From NCBI RefSeq assembly GCF_018919145.1, contig NZ_JAHLQJ010000001.1, forward strand, positions 372,001 to 436,000: a DNA stretch of 64,000 nucleotides, written 5' to 3'. Both the position numbers and the translations under genes were made by a program. Below, piece by piece: positions 26,555 through 35,133 of this stretch; positions within the stretch are counted from its first letter, which is position 1; each line of letters starts with the position of its first letter. Under the pieces are notes generated by a model. The model worked only from the letters and a program-made list of their open reading frames with translations. It was not told the DNA's origin and ran no database searches. This stretch comes from Paenibacillus brevis (GTDB lineage: Bacteria > Bacillota > Bacilli > Paenibacillales > Paenibacillaceae).

Positions 26555-26755
26555 TTACAGTTTTACAACATTCTCGGCTTGTGGACCGCGGTTGCCTTGT
26601 ACTACGTTAAATTCAACGCGTTGACCTTCGTCCAACGATTTGAAGCCTTCGCCAGTAATCGCGCTGAAGTGCACGAATACGTCGTCTCCGCCCTCAACCT
26701 CGATAAAACCAAAACCTTTGTCTGCATTAAACCATTTTACTGTACCTTTTTGCAT
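26555..26755 (-). CDS. Cold shock protein (CspB/CspD-like)
   Basis: This 66-residue single-stranded nucleic-acid-binding protein has the OB-fold motifs RNP1 ([10 protein letters not shown]) and RNP2 (VFVHFSAI). Csp proteins act as RNA chaperones during growth and cold shock. The ATG follows ATGGAGG. The leader contains a hairpin followed by a T tract (26812-26862), which could act as an attenuator. Confidence 0.97.
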   Translation of the reverse strand: MQKGTVKWFNADKGFGFIEVEGGDDVFVHFSAITGEGFKSLDEGQRVEFNVVQGNRGPQAENVVKL

Positions 26756-26803
26756 GATTCATTACCTCCATATTTTCATATTTATATGATGTTCAAAATT
26801 TCA

Positions 26804-26862
26804 AAAAAAATCACATATTGTACAAGGTTAAAAATCAAAATCATAACCCTCTACAATATGTG
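26804..26862 (-). promoter_or_regulatory. Terminator-like hairpin in the cold-shock gene leader
   Basis: CACATATTGTA (26812-26822) pairs perfectly with TACAATATGTG (26852-26862), and an inner GGTTA/TAACC pairing extends the stem. On the minus strand the hairpin is followed by eight T residues (complement of 26803-26810), about 50 bp upstream of the csp start. No minus-strand gene lies upstream for it to terminate, so it probably belongs to the csp leader. Confidence 0.55.
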
Positions 26863-26959
26863 AGTTCAGATCGAAATTCCAACAATCTAACTATAACACA
26901 ACCAACTTTGAATTACCAGTACCCATTTTTTGTTTTTACCGGAGCCGCTTTGCGATTAA

Positions 26960-26989
26960 TTTACATACACACAGTATGTATGTTAAAAT
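26960..26989 (+). promoter_or_regulatory. Promoter with embedded palindromic operator, likely TetR site
   Basis: TTTACA (26960-26965) and TAAAAT (26984-26989) form -35 and -10 boxes with 18-bp spacing. A 21-bp palindrome with one mismatched pair (26963-26983; arms ACATAC and GTATGT) fills the spacer. The operon it drives ends with a TetR-family gene, so autoregulation through this site is likely (inference). Confidence 0.65.
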
Positions 26990-27023
26990 GAGCCTACACT
27001 GATTAAAAAGGAGAGATTTGATA

Positions 27024-27476
27024 ATGATACCTACCAGCTTCTACCCAGTTATTTTAACAGAGAAGGTTGCCTTAAGTTCAACATTTTACTCGACATATTT
27101 TGGATTTGAAAAGGTATATGAAGCCGACTGGTACGTGAGCCTTAAGTTGGCTACCGGTAAGGTTTCTTATGAATTAGCTCTCTTGGATGCATCACATCCT
27201 ACCATCCCCCTTATTTATCAAAAAAGGGTTCAGGGCCTGATTCTTAATTTTGAAGTAGCTGATGTGGATTCAGAGTATATGAGACTTATTCAAAATGAGA
27301 AGCTGCCCTTGCAGCTCGATATTCGCAATGAAGAATTTGGACAGAGGCATTTCATAACCAGCGATCCTAATGGCGTGTTACTTGATATTATACAAATTAT
27401 CCCTCCTTCAGAAACAGAGAGTGCCAAATATGCAGATAAGATATGGTTAAGTAATAGCAACGGTGAGATGGAATGA
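27024..27476 (+). CDS. VOC-fold protein (glyoxalase/bleomycin resistance/dioxygenase superfamily)
   Basis: This 150-residue protein has one full VOC module, with [21 protein letters not shown] at the start and [15 protein letters not shown] near the end. Members bind metals and either open rings, isomerise thiol adducts or sequester drugs; the substrate here is unknown. The ATG at 27024 lies ten bases after AAGGAG; a TTG at 27018 is a possible alternative. Its stop overlaps the start of the next gene by 4 bp (ATGA). Confidence 0.85.
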   Translation: MIPTSFYPVILTEKVALSSTFYSTYFGFEKVYEADWYVSLKLATGKVSYELALLDASHPTIPLIYQKRVQGLILNFEVADVDSEYMRLIQNEKLPLQLDIRNEEFGQRHFITSDPNGVLLDIIQIIPPSETESAKYADKIWLSNSNGEME

Positions 27477-28252
27477 GTGCTGCGGTACAATTGAAACATT
27501 ATTTTGCCGGGGAGTTGGCTGTTCGGCTTTCCAGTTTGATCGGTCCCCTCTACTCTGCTTTCCCAACAGAAGTTTTCGTTGAATCTGTAGCAAAAGAGGT
27601 GGAATCGCTTGAGCTGAAAGGAAGAGTGGCTGTAATTGCTGATAAATTGAGGCAGGCTTTACCCTCTGACTATCCTGCAGCACTGAACATTTTATTAAAC
27701 ATTCTTGGCCCTGAGAATGAAACTGAAGAGGGAATGTTCAACAACGGTTATTTTCTGATGCCTATTGCCTATTTTGTAGAAAAGTATGGATTAGAGCACT
27801 TCGAGATTTCCATGCAAGCTATGTATGAGATCACGAAAAGACATACATCAGAATATGCCATCCGTCCTTATCTTGAAGTTCACTTAGAAGATACCATAAA
27901 TCAGCTTAGACAATGGTCGCAGGATGCTAACCCTCATGTCCGCCGTTTAGTCAGTGAAGGAACCCGTCCGCGTCTTCCCTGGGCTAGACGAATTCAAGCA
28001 ATCAAGGGAGACCCTGCTAATAACCTTGCCTTATTGGAACCCTTATGGCATGATCCTTCCTTCTATGTGAGAAAATCTGTAGCTAACCATTTGAATGATT
28101 TAACAAAGGACTACAGGGAGACTACACTTAAGTGGTTAAATGATCGGTTGGTAAATAAGGGTAAGCATCGCGCCTGGATGATTCGTCATTCATTACGATC
28201 ATTAACGAAATCAGGAGACCCTATGGCAATAGCCATTCTGGAGAAGTTATGA
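27473..28252 (+). CDS. HEAT-repeat DNA alkylation repair family protein (AlkC/AlkD-like)
   Basis: This 259-residue all-helical protein has HEAT-like repeats and the family signature [22 protein letters not shown], followed by repeats containing [18 protein letters not shown]. AlkC and AlkD are DNA glycosylases that remove bulky alkylated purines. Whether this member is catalytic is unclear. It is translationally coupled to the VOC gene and lies upstream of the tetR gene, so the operon may respond to an electrophilic or alkylating compound (inference). Confidence 0.8.
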   Translation: MSAAVQLKHYFAGELAVRLSSLIGPLYSAFPTEVFVESVAKEVESLELKGRVAVIADKLRQALPSDYPAALNILLNILGPENETEEGMFNNGYFLMPIAYFVEKYGLEHFEISMQAMYEITKRHTSEYAIRPYLEVHLEDTINQLRQWSQDANPHVRRLVSEGTRPRLPWARRIQAIKGDPANNLALLEPLWHDPSFYVRKSVANHLNDLTKDYRETTLKWLNDRLVNKGKHRAWMIRHSLRSLTKSGDPMAIAILEKL

Positions 28253-28301
28253 AGAAAATCTGATTAACGAAATGAAAGATCGAGACAGGAGACAGCTGTT
28301 T

Positions 28302-28889
28302 ATGAGAAAAAATAAAGAAGAAACCAATGAAACCATTGACAGGCTGATAGATGTTGCCAGAGTTTTTTTCACCAAGCACGGGTATGCAGACTCCGCTTTG
28401 GAGGATATTGCCGCAGAGGCAGAGCTAACACGCGGGGCCCTCTATCATCATTTTAAGAATAAAAAAGGTCTCTTTCATGTTGTTCTGGAGAGGGTTCAAA
28501 AAGAAGTTGCAGAACGAATCGAGTCGGAAGCAGCAAAAAGTGAGGATGTATGGGAACAGCTGCTCCTTGGATGTCTTGCATTCGTAGCTGCAGCGGTTGA
28601 GCCTCAGAACAAGCGAATTATGCTGGTGGACGGGCCCGCTGTACTGGGGTGGGAGACTTGGCGGACGATGGACCAGCATAACTCCATGCGTTTACTGCGT
28701 GGACAACTGCAAATCATGGAGAAGCAAGGATGCCTCAAGCAGGGGTCGATTGAAGCAATGACTCATTGTCTATCTGGCGCCTTAAATGAATTAGCGCTCT
28801 GGATAGCGCAAATGCCGGACTTTGAACAGACATTGGTAGACACCAGAATCATCATCTCCAATATGCTGAATGGTTTTAAGCTAAGCTGA
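28302..28889 (+). CDS. TetR-family transcriptional regulator
   Basis: This 195-residue regulator has an N-terminal TetR HTH: IDVARVFFTKHGYADSALEDIA...LTRGALYHHFKNKKGLF. The C-terminal ligand domain is of the TetR_C type. The ATG at 28302 follows AGGAGA by about ten bases; a longer frame from 28272 has no ribosome binding site. It lies 49 bp after the AlkD-like gene and probably represses the operon through the palindrome at 26963-26983. Confidence 0.93.
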   Translation: MRKNKEETNETIDRLIDVARVFFTKHGYADSALEDIAAEAELTRGALYHHFKNKKGLFHVVLERVQKEVAERIESEAAKSEDVWEQLLLGCLAFVAAAVEPQNKRIMLVDGPAVLGWETWRTMDQHNSMRLLRGQLQIMEKQGCLKQGSIEAMTHCLSGALNELALWIAQMPDFEQTLVDTRIIISNMLNGFKLS

Positions 28890-28978
28890 GTTAATATTGA
28901 AATTTTTATATTAATTCTTTATAATTCCGAGTGAACTAAGTGAAGCTAGACCTTATTTTATGTGAAGGAGATTTATCC

Positions 28979-29359
28979 ATGTGGAAAGAATTTAAGGCCT
29001 TTGCACTGAAAGGCAATGTACTTGACCTTGCCGTCGGGGTTATTATCGGTGCTGCATTTGGAAAAATAGTAACCTCCCTAGTCGAGGACTTAATCATGCC
29101 GATCATCGGTTTGCTTATTGGAGGTGTCGACCTCAATGGACTTCACTTCAAATACGGTGAGGCAGTCTTAAATTATGGAACCTTTCTTCAGACGGTCATA
29201 GACTTCTTAATCGTTGCGGTTTCCATTTTCCTATTCATAAAATTAATCACTAAATTGAAGAAGAAAGAAGAAAATAAGCCGACCGCGCCGCCTGCCCCTT
29301 CCAATGAGGAAGTGCTGCTGGCAGAGATAAGAGATTTGTTGAAGCGGCAAAACGGGTAA
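28979..29359 (+). CDS. mscL: Large-conductance mechanosensitive channel MscL
   Basis: This 126-residue channel opens under membrane tension to release solutes on hypo-osmotic shock. It has the N-terminal amphipathic helix [33 protein letters not shown]1, an extracellular loop ([20 protein letters not shown]), TM2 ([19 protein letters not shown]), and a C-terminal helical bundle segment ending [17 protein letters not shown]. The ATG at 28979 follows GAAGGAG. It is monocistronic with its own terminator. Confidence 0.96.
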   Translation: MWKEFKAFALKGNVLDLAVGVIIGAAFGKIVTSLVEDLIMPIIGLLIGGVDLNGLHFKYGEAVLNYGTFLQTVIDFLIVAVSIFLFIKLITKLKKKEENKPTAPPAPSNEEVLLAEIRDLLKRQNG

Positions 29360-29386
29360 AAGCGGTTCACCATGAGCATCTACGGA

Positions 29387-29419
29387 AAAAGACACTGGCT
29401 AAATAAGTCAGTGTCTTTT
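29387..29419. terminator. Terminator between convergent mscL and M56 peptidase genes
   Basis: AAAAGACACTG (29387-29397) pairs with CAGTGTCTTTT (29409-29419) around an AT-rich loop. A near-identical hairpin occurs at 31416-31451. Confidence 0.85.
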
Positions 29420-29516
29420 CGTGCTATTATGAAGGCCAACCAATGCTTCTTAAGAAAACTATCAGTAACCTGCAGGCGGCTCAATTGTTTTGCGCAATCT
29501 CTCCTGCGCCAATGAT

Positions 29517-30929
29517 TCATTGCATTAACTGATCAATTAGCCGCTTTAGCCCCTCTTTATCAGCAGCATACGTCCGAACATCTTCTCCTAACGACTGGGT
29601 AACCTGCTCCCGAGTGAATGTAATGAAGGTCTGCTGTCCTGCATTCTCTGAAATTCTGTAGGTGATGCTATCGACATTATCAATCAGGCTCAGAAGCAAC
29701 ACCGCATTGTTGTAGAAAATACTGCTGTTAGCCTCTGTCTCTGTATACGTATCATTAGCAAGATAGCGGTAGGTCACACCATAAGGCTGCGAACTCGTCT
29801 GCAATTCCAGGCCGTTAATATCTAACCCTAATGGTTCTGGCATGCCCCCGATTAGTCCGCCGACCTTCATGTGATTGCCGACATATAGCGTTTTATTGTC
29901 CATCAGCTTATCGAGATCATATCCGTGATAGCTTTGCTTCTGTACAGACGGCGGCGCTATTTCTAAGGGCCTTGGGTTCGTAGCGCAGCCGGCAATTACC
30001 GCCCCAACAACCACCAAGAGGCATGCTGCACCCCAAGCGGGGAGCTTACGATACGCCAGTACATTTTTAATTCTAGCCTTAACATGATGTTCTCCAAAAG
30101 CAAGCGGACTGCCCGGAAGTAATCCCTTATTGTTGGTGGAAACCGATAACAGCGTTATCGCATAACAGCCTTTACTACTGTTTCCGAGCCTGCTTACAAC
30201 CCGTTCATCACAGGACATCTCCATATCCCTGCTCATCTGGGTGTAGGACAGCCACATAATTGGATTAAACCAGTGGATGACGAGCAGCAGATAGGCAAAC
30301 GGTTTGATCCAGTAGTCCCGTCTCTGAATATGCGTTTCTTCATGCATGACAACATAAGACATCTCTTGACTGGACAGGCCAGTTGGCACGATAATTCTGG
30401 GTCTAATAAAGCCGCATACAAATGGCGTATCGGTCTGGTCTGTCTCATAAATATTGTCCCTTATAAGAGTTGCCGTTCGGACTCTCGCCAGCGTGCGCAA
30501 ATATGCCGCGATGCTGTATACCAGCAGCACTACCACGCCTGCCAGCCAAACAATTGCACAGATTGACAATAGGAACTGCATGGGACTAGCATTATTCACA
30601 GGTGTCACAGCAGGAATTGCAAAGCTTAGAACGCTGCTTATTTTTTCAATGCCGGTATCGATAGCAGGTGTTTTCATCAAGGCTGCCACTTCCGGTAAAA
30701 ATGCCATGTAGCCTGTATTTGACACGGGCTCCGGCTGCACAAATTTCAGCAAGCTGAATTCCGAAGCAAGACTTATAGGGAGCGTTAGCCTCACCGCAAT
30801 AGCTAGCCATAGTATATAGGAAAATATTTTCGGAGCACGCTTCAGCAGAAGACGAGTAACAAAAACGGCAATGGCCACATAGCTTGCTGCAATACTCATA
30901 TTTAAGACGACTAGAAATAGCTTCGTCAT
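29517..30929 (-). CDS. M56 family (BlaR1/MecR1-like) membrane metallopeptidase
   Basis: This 470-residue protein has membrane helices at about 5-28, 36-52, 118-142 and 303-322, with the zinc-protease motif HEETH at 196-200 and the third ligand region DMEMSCDE near 235-242. The C-terminal extracellular part is not a penicillin-binding domain; it reads as a DUF4825-like domain (YGVTYRYLANDTYTETEANSS). In BlaR1 the protease inactivates the BlaI-type repressor when the sensor is triggered. The start overlaps the stop of the repressor gene by 4 bp. Confidence 0.92.
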   Translation of the reverse strand: MTKLFLVVLNMSIAASYVAIAVFVTRLLLKRAPKIFSYILWLAIAVRLTLPISLASEFSLLKFVQPEPVSNTGYMAFLPEVAALMKTPAIDTGIEKISSVLSFAIPAVTPVNNASPMQFLLSICAIVWLAGVVVLLVYSIAAYLRTLARVRTATLIRDNIYETDQTDTPFVCGFIRPRIIVPTGLSSQEMSYVVMHEETHIQRRDYWIKPFAYLLLVIHWFNPIMWLSYTQMSRDMEMSCDERVVSRLGNSSKGCYAITLLSVSTNNKGLLPGSPLAFGEHHVKARIKNVLAYRKLPAWGAACLLVVVGAVIAGCATNPRPLEIAPPSVQKQSYHGYDLDKLMDNKTLYVGNHMKVGGLIGGMPEPLGLDINGLELQTSSQPYGVTYRYLANDTYTETEANSSIFYNNAVLLLSLIDNVDSITYRISENAGQQTFITFTREQVTQSLGEDVRTYAADKEGLKRLIDQLMQ

Positions 30930-31285
30930 TGTGTGGCCTCCTCAATAATCCGCTTCAGTTCCTCCGCCTCCTTCTCAGACAGCTTCTTGTCTCCCAAGAA
31001 CGCCGTTAAAAACTGCGGCAGCGATCCGCCAAAGGCCTTGGCGACAACCGTCCGACTCTCATACTTTTGCGCATCTTCCTTCTTAACGACAGCCGTTACA
31101 AGCGTCTCCTCGTTGCTGAGAATGCCGCGTTGGCACAGCTTCCTCAGCACTGTATAGGTCGTCGACTTCTTCCAGCCAAGTATTGTCTGGCTTAGCTTCA
31201 CAAGCTCTGTGGAATTAATCGGCTCATGCTCCCAGACGAGGCAGGCAAATTTGTATTCAGCATCAAACAGCTTATATGGTTCCAT
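30926..31285 (-). CDS. BlaI/MecI/CopY family transcriptional repressor
   Basis: This 119-residue winged-helix repressor contains LSQTILGWKKSTTYTVLRKLCQRGIL and a C-terminal dimerisation helix. Such repressors bind palindromes in their own promoter and are released by cleavage through a BlaR1-type protease, encoded immediately downstream here. The ATG follows ATGGAGGGA. Two matching palindromes lie at 31302-31321 and 31332-31350. Confidence 0.94.
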   Translation of the reverse strand: MEPYKLFDAEYKFACLVWEHEPINSTELVKLSQTILGWKKSTTYTVLRKLCQRGILSNEETLVTAVVKKEDAQKYESRTVVAKAFGGSLPQFLTAFLGDKKLSEKEAEELKRIIEEATQ

Positions 31286-31301
31286 GACAGTATCCCTCCA
31301 T

Positions 31302-31321
31302 AGGTTTATTGAAATAAACCT
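31302..31321. promoter_or_regulatory. BlaI-type operator, proximal copy
   Basis: AGGTTTATTGAAATAAACCT is a perfect palindrome of two 9-bp arms around GA. It lies between the promoter -10 box and the repressor ribosome binding site, where bound repressor would block transcription. Confidence 0.75.
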
Positions 31322-31331
31322 TCTTTAAGAG

Positions 31332-31360
31332 AGTTTATTCCAATAAACCTATTGTGTCAA
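31332..31360 (-). promoter_or_regulatory. Promoter of the blaI-type operon with distal operator in the spacer
   Basis: On the minus strand TTGACA (31355-31360) and TAAACT (31332-31337) are separated by exactly 17 bp. The second operator copy (31332-31350, one base off the proximal palindrome) fills the spacer. The operator centres are 29 bp apart, close to three helical turns. Confidence 0.8.
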
Positions 31361-31415
31361 CCAAGGAAGAATACAACGTAAGTTTCTTTATCCGGTCAGC
31401 CTTGCCCATCAACGT

Positions 31416-31451
31416 AAAAAGACACTGACCTCATTCGGTCAGTGTCTTTTT
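31416..31451. terminator. Terminator after the sensor-like membrane protein gene
   Basis: A 15-bp perfect stem (AAAAAGACACTGACC and complement) with a 6-nt loop ends in T residues on both strands. It lies past the stop of the 31486-32268 gene. Confidence 0.88.
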
Positions 31452-31485
31452 GTCGCTGTGCGTCGTATCGTCCTTTCAACTCTCC

Positions 31486-32268
31486 TTAAGCAAGCCACGC
31501 CTTCTCTTGTGCGGGTTTATTGTCTTCAAACTCCCCATAGCTTGGCTGAACAGGCGCAAAGAACTGGGCCTCAACAGGCTCTGGCGACGGCTGCAGATAG
31601 GACTCGTCCACATACATGATTCTACGCTGAACTTGCATGAGCCCATTTACCACGCGAAGTGCGATCAAGAAGAGCACAAGCCCAAAGCCTACGTATAGCA
31701 GATATTGCTGATTATAGGACCAATCGATGTGGAAATACTGAAACAGGTTATTTTCTAATATATCCACCTGTATTTCATTCATCAGGATGATATGCACTAC
31801 AGGCAGAGCAATAAATCCGAGTCCCAGTGAAATGGCCGTGACCATTACAGCAAAGAAGACAATCCCCGTTACAAACCGGAGAAAGACGAGCATAAGATTT
31901 CTAAAGAATAGCTCACCGTCAAATCCCTTCACCATGCGCTGCAGCCAATTCTGCCCGGCTTCTGTCTGCGGCTGGCTTGGAGCCGAAGCAGGAGGCGTCG
32001 GCAACCCTAATATATGACGAATCAGGCTTTGCTCAAACTTCACAATCCCATTCAACATCTTAGCTACTCCAAAAAACAGCGGAATCCCGATAAATACCGG
32101 AGTCAAACCGATCGATAGGGCAAGCCCTGTGATCGCTATTGTCAAATATACAATCCCTAACGGAAGAGATAGCAATAAGTAGAGGATCGTCGCATATGTC
32201 TTAGGATTAAACAGCGCCCAATTCACCTTTCCCGCCCGTGCCATCGTATTCGTTTCTTCTGCCTTCAA
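31486..32268 (-). CDS. Multi-pass membrane protein with putative sensor domain
   Basis: This is a 260-residue protein with about four to five hydrophobic helices: two near residues 28-75, a pair near 120-165 and one near 190-215. It resembles the 'putative sensor' membrane domain found alone or fused to histidine kinases in Gram-positive bacteria. The second of two in-frame TTG codons (32268) is the likely start because AAGGGGTG lies seven bases upstream. No partner kinase is nearby and no function can be assigned. Confidence 0.7.
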   Translation of the reverse strand: MKAEETNTMARAGKVNWALFNPKTYATILYLLLSLPLGIVYLTIAITGLALSIGLTPVFIGIPLFFGVAKMLNGIVKFEQSLIRHILGLPTPPASAPSQPQTEAGQNWLQRMVKGFDGELFFRNLMLVFLRFVTGIVFFAVMVTAISLGLGFIALPVVHIILMNEIQVDILENNLFQYFHIDWSYNQQYLLYVGFGLVLFLIALRVVNGLMQVQRRIMYVDESYLQPSPEPVEAQFFAPVQPSYGEFEDNKPAQEKAWLA

Positions 32269-32304
32269 TTGCAAACACCCCTTTGGTCTTCATAAATCAC
32301 GCAC

Positions 32305-32321
32305 TAGGTTTTATAAACCTA
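32305..32321. promoter_or_regulatory. Palindrome upstream of the sensor-like gene
   Basis: TAGGTTT and AAACCTA form a perfect 7-bp palindrome with a TAT centre, about 40 bp upstream of the gene. It resembles the nearby BlaI-type operators in its AGGTTT/AAACCT ends, so shared control is conceivable, but the evidence is thin. Confidence 0.3.
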
Positions 32322-32409
32322 TTATATCTGCCTTTCTGGCGTGACATAACCGTCTTAAGGGGTGTCTGAGCCTAGACTTTAGGCTAGGGTTGCAGCCTTA
32401 TCCATAGAG

Positions 32410-32435
32410 AAAACCATCCCGGAAAGGATGGTTTT
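32410..32435. terminator. Terminator after the FAD-dependent oxidoreductase gene
   Basis: A perfect 10-bp stem AAAACCATCC/GGATGGTTTT with a 6-nt loop lies just past the stop at 32448. Confidence 0.85.
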
Positions 32436-32447
32436 CTTGGGCGTGCC

Positions 32448-33896
32448 CTACTTATTCACGACAATCTTGTAATCCTTCTCCAAATACTGATGAATCCGCT
32501 TGAAGTCGGCTTGGGTCAGCTCGTCCAGGCGTTTGCCCTGTTTCAGCTCCCGGCCCAGAATGATGCCGATCGTCTGGCCGGCCAGAGCCGTCGTCGGTAC
32601 AATCCGGGCACTGCCATAGGCCTTGATAGATGCTCCGACATTCTTGCCTGCGACAAGGACATTGTCATACGACTTCAGCATGAAAGAACGCAGCGGAATT
32701 CCATAGCGGTCCGGCTTGCCGTAGCCGATGCCCTTCGTGACAGCCCGGGTGGCCTGCAGATCAACAGCATATCCGCCAATCGTAACGTTATCCCAGAACA
32801 TCCGGCTAGACATCAGGTCTTGGTAATCCAGTACATACTTCGTCTCATAACGGTTGTAATCACGAATGTACAAGTATTCTGGAAGTTCTCCCAACTTCGC
32901 CTTTTCAAAGCCAGGAATGTTCTTCTGTAAAAATGCGAGGATATACGGCGCTTCCTTCTTCGCCTTGCTTACCGCATTCTCCACCGACTTCGGATCGGAA
33001 GGATCGACATCGTACACGAGCAGTGCGTTGATCACGACATCGCCGTCCTTTTGATATGTTGCATTGAGTCCCCGCAGCATAAACAGCTTATCCTGCGGCT
33101 TATAATTGTATGTAATGTTGCTGAACCCTGCGGCAAAGTTCCAGTCCACATAGGTGTTGGCACCGTACTTCTTACGGACATTGGTCAGCGGGTAATCCTC
33201 CAGCACCGCCTGATGCAGCTTGTTCCAATTGACATTTTTAAAATTCAACATATATGTAGCGGCCATATAATCGGGCTTCTGCCCGTCATATATACTCTCC
33301 ATCCCGGGAATACGGCTCTCTCCAAGCTTGCCAGTCAGCGCATTAAAGTCTGTATTCTCCACCCAGTACTCCGCCTCAACCGTAAACCGGTTTCCGAGCC
33401 GGTTCTTGTATGTCAGAGATTTCAACGTCTTATCGCTGCCTTCTCCCTGAGTCTTCACAGACTCAATGACAATGCCGCTTTTCAGCGGAATGCCCTGGAC
33501 CAGATTCTGATAAAATTTTTCAAATGAAGCCAGCTTGCGAACATTTCCTGCTTTATAATCGGCATACAGCGGCTTCAGCGTTCCTTGAACCAGGCTGTGT
33601 CCCTTATTGTCATTGGGCTCGTCCAGCACGATCATCTGACCCTGAATCAGCTCACCGCCCGGCTTGCTGCGAGGGTCAAGAATAAGAACATTCAGCCCCT
33701 GATCGCGGGCGGACTTGGCCAGAAGCACACCCTGAAGCTCACTGCCGATGACGACCACATCATAATGCAGGACCTCATCGCCGGAGGTTTTGGCCGAAGC
33801 CGCCTCCTTTGCCGCCAGAGAAATGCCAGGCACCTGCACAAACAGCGCCACAACCAGCAGCAATACCATGCACATTGAAATCTTTTTCATTCCCAT
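32448..33896 (-). CDS. Exported FAD-dependent oxidoreductase
   Basis: This protein of about 482 residues has a signal peptide (hydrophobic MCMVLLLVVALFVQVPGISLAA) and then a Rossmann FAD site (YDVVVIGSELQGVLLAKSARDQG, with a GxExxG variant of the usual GxGxxG). The C-terminus has the second FAD contact region LVAGKNVGASIKAYGSARIVPTTALAGQTIGIILG. It belongs to the FAD_oxidored group (PF12831-like); the substrate is unknown, and export of a flavoprotein is notable. The ATG at 33896 is chosen, but a GTG five codons earlier (33911) is possible. It is monocistronic. Confidence 0.8.
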   Translation of the reverse strand: MGMKKISMCMVLLLVVALFVQVPGISLAAKEAASAKTSGDEVLHYDVVVIGSELQGVLLAKSARDQGLNVLILDPRSKPGGELIQGQMIVLDEPNDNKGHSLVQGTLKPLYADYKAGNVRKLASFEKFYQNLVQGIPLKSGIVIESVKTQGEGSDKTLKSLTYKNRLGNRFTVEAEYWVENTDFNALTGKLGESRIPGMESIYDGQKPDYMAATYMLNFKNVNWNKLHQAVLEDYPLTNVRKKYGANTYVDWNFAAGFSNITYNYKPQDKLFMLRGLNATYQKDGDVVINALLVYDVDPSDPKSVENAVSKAKKEAPYILAFLQKNIPGFEKAKLGELPEYLYIRDYNRYETKYVLDYQDLMSSRMFWDNVTIGGYAVDLQATRAVTKGIGYGKPDRYGIPLRSFMLKSYDNVLVAGKNVGASIKAYGSARIVPTTALAGQTIGIILGRELKQGKRLDELTQADFKRIHQYLEKDYKIVVNK

Positions 33897-34053
33897 CACT
33901 TTATGTCCCACTCCCTACGGATAATTGGTTCAACTATATTATCGGTGGAAAAGGGGGAATTTAGCAGGGAGGATTTGTATAAAAAAAGGTGATCACCCAT
34001 GTATAGGGCAATCCCCGTGAATACCATTCGTGAATAGGTGGATGATTATTCCA

Positions 34054-34320
34054 TCACTCAACGTACACTTCAACTACCATCCGTACCCCCAGCCGAAATC
34101 CCTGCGAAAAAGATGCCGCCAGTTCCATGCTCTGAAGCTTTTGATAAAGCTCAAACAGTTCCTCCAGTTCGCGAAACTCATCGACGGAGAGTTTTCCTTT
34201 CCACGAATCCATGGACTCGGACACTTGTCTGCTTAACTGGCGGTATTGCGGATCACGGGGGACATTGGCTTCATTAGGAATGAGTTCGCCGTAGTATAAA
34301 GATTCGAGGAAATTGGGCAT
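34054..34320 (-). CDS. DUF6809-like small helical protein
   Basis: This 88-residue protein begins MPNFLESLYYGELIPNE and contains DPQYRQLSRQVSESMDSWKGKLS and LEELFELYQKLQSMELAASFSQGFRLG, a pattern common to small Firmicute proteins grouped as DUF6809. The ATG at 34320 follows GGAGGT. Related genes are often near integrated phage or accessory regions. Its function is unknown. Confidence 0.75.
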   Translation of the reverse strand: MPNFLESLYYGELIPNEANVPRDPQYRQLSRQVSESMDSWKGKLSVDEFRELEELFELYQKLQSMELAASFSQGFRLGVRMVVEVYVE

Positions 34321-34605
34321 GGGGAGACCTCCACACTTTTTCTTAAAAGTGTACCAAAAATAGAATTGCCATGTGGTACGTGAATGCGTGTAGCTTGTAG
34401 GTGAAGATAAAAAAGGCACCTGGTAGGTGCCTTGAAAATTGATTTTTATTCAATATCACCTGAATCCCCGACGCTGACTCTGCCAAATATGATTCTATGA
34501 AGGCTAAAATTCAGGAAAAGCCCAGGTTAGGACACTATATAAGAGATACATCTTCTCAATCTGGTTACCCCGTGGCTTGCGTGAATAATTATTAACGAGT
34601 AAGAC

Positions 34606-35079
34606 TTACTGCAATAATAGTTCTAAAGCTGCGACTTTGTTCCATCCTTCAGGACCGACCTTACTCATTATTTCTTCTTTTGTCTGAGAACCCTCATAAG
34701 AATCATAGGAACTATTGTATTCAAATTGCTTTATATAGTTGTTCCCATCATCATCTGTTACGTACATATAATACTCTGATCTTAGGTTTTCTCCTCCGTA
34801 AAAATATTGGAGGACATAAATATGATCAATCTTATAAGTAGAAGGCATAGCAGTGGGCTCACTATCCTTTTTCCAGTCGAGAGCTTGTTTCATGGTTTGC
34901 GGATCACTTTCTACCTTTATTAGTTCCGGTTGTACTTTTGTAGAGCCATCTCTGTAAAGGAAGACATTAATACTAGTGAGATTTAAATTATAGGTCTCCT
35001 TTTCAACAGTAGATTTGTTGCAGGCCAATATAATTACACCTAGTAGCAAATAGATAACAATCGATTTCCATATTCTCAT
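34606..35079 (-). CDS. Small lipoprotein of unknown function
   Basis: This 157-residue protein has a lipoprotein signal with lipobox IILAC (Cys about 20). The body contains TYKIDHIYVLQYFYGGENLRSEYYMYVTDDDG and looks like a compact beta-rich extracellular domain. The ATG at 35079 has AGGAGGG upstream. It is divergent from the lysozyme-like gene at 35134-36048. The base composition is clearly AT-richer than the flanks, as for its neighbour, which suggests transfer. No family is recognised. Confidence 0.7.
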   Translation of the reverse strand: MRIWKSIVIYLLLGVIILACNKSTVEKETYNLNLTSINVFLYRDGSTKVQPELIKVESDPQTMKQALDWKKDSEPTAMPSTYKIDHIYVLQYFYGGENLRSEYYMYVTDDDGNNYIKQFEYNSSYDSYEGSQTKEEIMSKVGPEGWNKVAALELLLQ

Positions 35080-35133
35080 AAAATCCCTCCTATTTATTTT
35101 TTTAATAAAAAAGGATATTTTTGTATTTAATAG

